Below are positions 5,719 through 5,786 of a stretch of 5,786 bases of DNA, one piece after another. Made by a program: the position numbers and the translations under genes. Under the pieces are notes generated by a model. That model made no database searches and was not told the origin of the DNA. It saw only the letters and a program-made list of their open reading frames with translations. Numbering within the stretch: position 1 is the first letter of the stretch; every line of letters begins with the position of its first letter. The stretch is from Candidatus Nomurabacteria bacterium RIFCSPHIGHO2_02_FULL_38_15. Its GTDB lineage: Bacteria > Patescibacteriota > Minisyncoccia > Phycocordibacterales > UBA9973. The DNA is taken from contig MFUC01000024.1 of assembly GCA_001785575.1 (NCBI GenBank), positions 283 to 6,068 of the forward strand. The letters run 5' to 3'.

Positions 5719-5786
5719 ACACTCTAATATATTTAATAATACACCATTTTCCCTTGCGACTTCAAGGGAAGAACTATAACCTAAAA
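5698..5786 (-). CDS. Possible C-terminal end of a convergent gene (partial, unidentified)
   Basis: The minus strand is open from the window edge to a TAA at 5700-5698. It encodes 28 residues including SSLEVARENGVLLNILE and ending CPNSGVN. The composition looks protein-like and the frame ends exactly within the terminator-like hairpin, which supports a real gene tail. However, 28 open codons is weak evidence, and I do not recognise the family. The opposite strand is also open over part of this stretch. Confidence 0.3.
   Translation of the reverse strand, partial: LGYSSSLEVARENGVLLNILECPNSGVN
5747..5772. other. Inverted repeat at the right edge
   Basis: TTCCCTTG (5749-5756) and CAAGGGAA (5763-5770) form a perfect 8-bp stem with a 6-base loop, extendable by a G-T and a T-A pair. 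No T-run follows on either strand, so it is not a standard terminator. It lies downstream of the possible promoter at 5651-5680 and inside the possible minus-strand coding tail; its role is unknown. Confidence 0.35.

Noticed and set aside
5702..5779. Plus-strand open stretch of 25 codons ending in TAA
   Set aside because: It has no ATG, GTG or TTG start at its head, follows a stop immediately upstream, and is short enough to be chance or a shadow of the opposite frame.

Overview
The window looks like chromosomal DNA from a small-genome bacterium, most probably a member of the Candidate Phyla Radiation (Patescibacteria, Parcubacteria-like). The main evidence is a secreted protein built from W-S-x-N-I-G-W-[IV]-S-[FL]-N modules followed by Ig-like domains, an architecture I associate with that group. 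Tight gene packing, a general absence of Shine-Dalgarno sequences and apparently leaderless genes fit the same picture. The standard genetic code works throughout. The five complete genes end in TAA or TAG and none ends in TGA, but that is too few to mean much. The lineage is inferred from these traits, not from a phylogeny.

Layout. Positions 1-1034 (minus) hold the first 344 codons of nusA, cut by the window edge. A 109-bp divergent intergenic region carries a minus-strand promoter for nusA, with a hairpin at the predicted 5' end of its transcript, and a plus-strand extended -10 promoter. The plus-strand promoter drives a 627-residue secreted modular protein of unknown function (1144-3027). 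tyrS, tyrosyl-tRNA synthetase, follows at 3052-4278; its -35 box lies inside the end of the preceding gene. Next is an endonuclease/exonuclease/phosphatase-fold protein (4299-5048), then a RelB/RelE-type toxin-antitoxin pair (5101-5376 and 5384-5641). The last 145 bp hold a possible plus-strand promoter and, on the minus strand, what looks like the tail of a convergent gene with an intrinsic terminator.

How the parts work together. NusA and TyrRS are housekeeping functions. The secreted protein would act outside the membrane. The right-hand part from 4299 is more AT-rich in spot counts (about 23-40% GC per 60-bp block, against up to 57-58% in blocks of nusA and tyrS) and holds accessory-type genes, so it may be a small acquired segment.

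The most interesting signals are regulatory. Three genes (1144, 3052, 5101) have a TATACT -10 box ending 6-7 nt before the ATG, so transcription should start at or next to the start codon. The toxin-antitoxin promoter carries GTAT-starting half-sites at exact 11-bp spacing (5074, 5085, 5096), as expected for a ribbon-helix-helix autorepressor. I found no CRISPR array, tRNA, rRNA, insertion sequence or clearly new multi-gene system.
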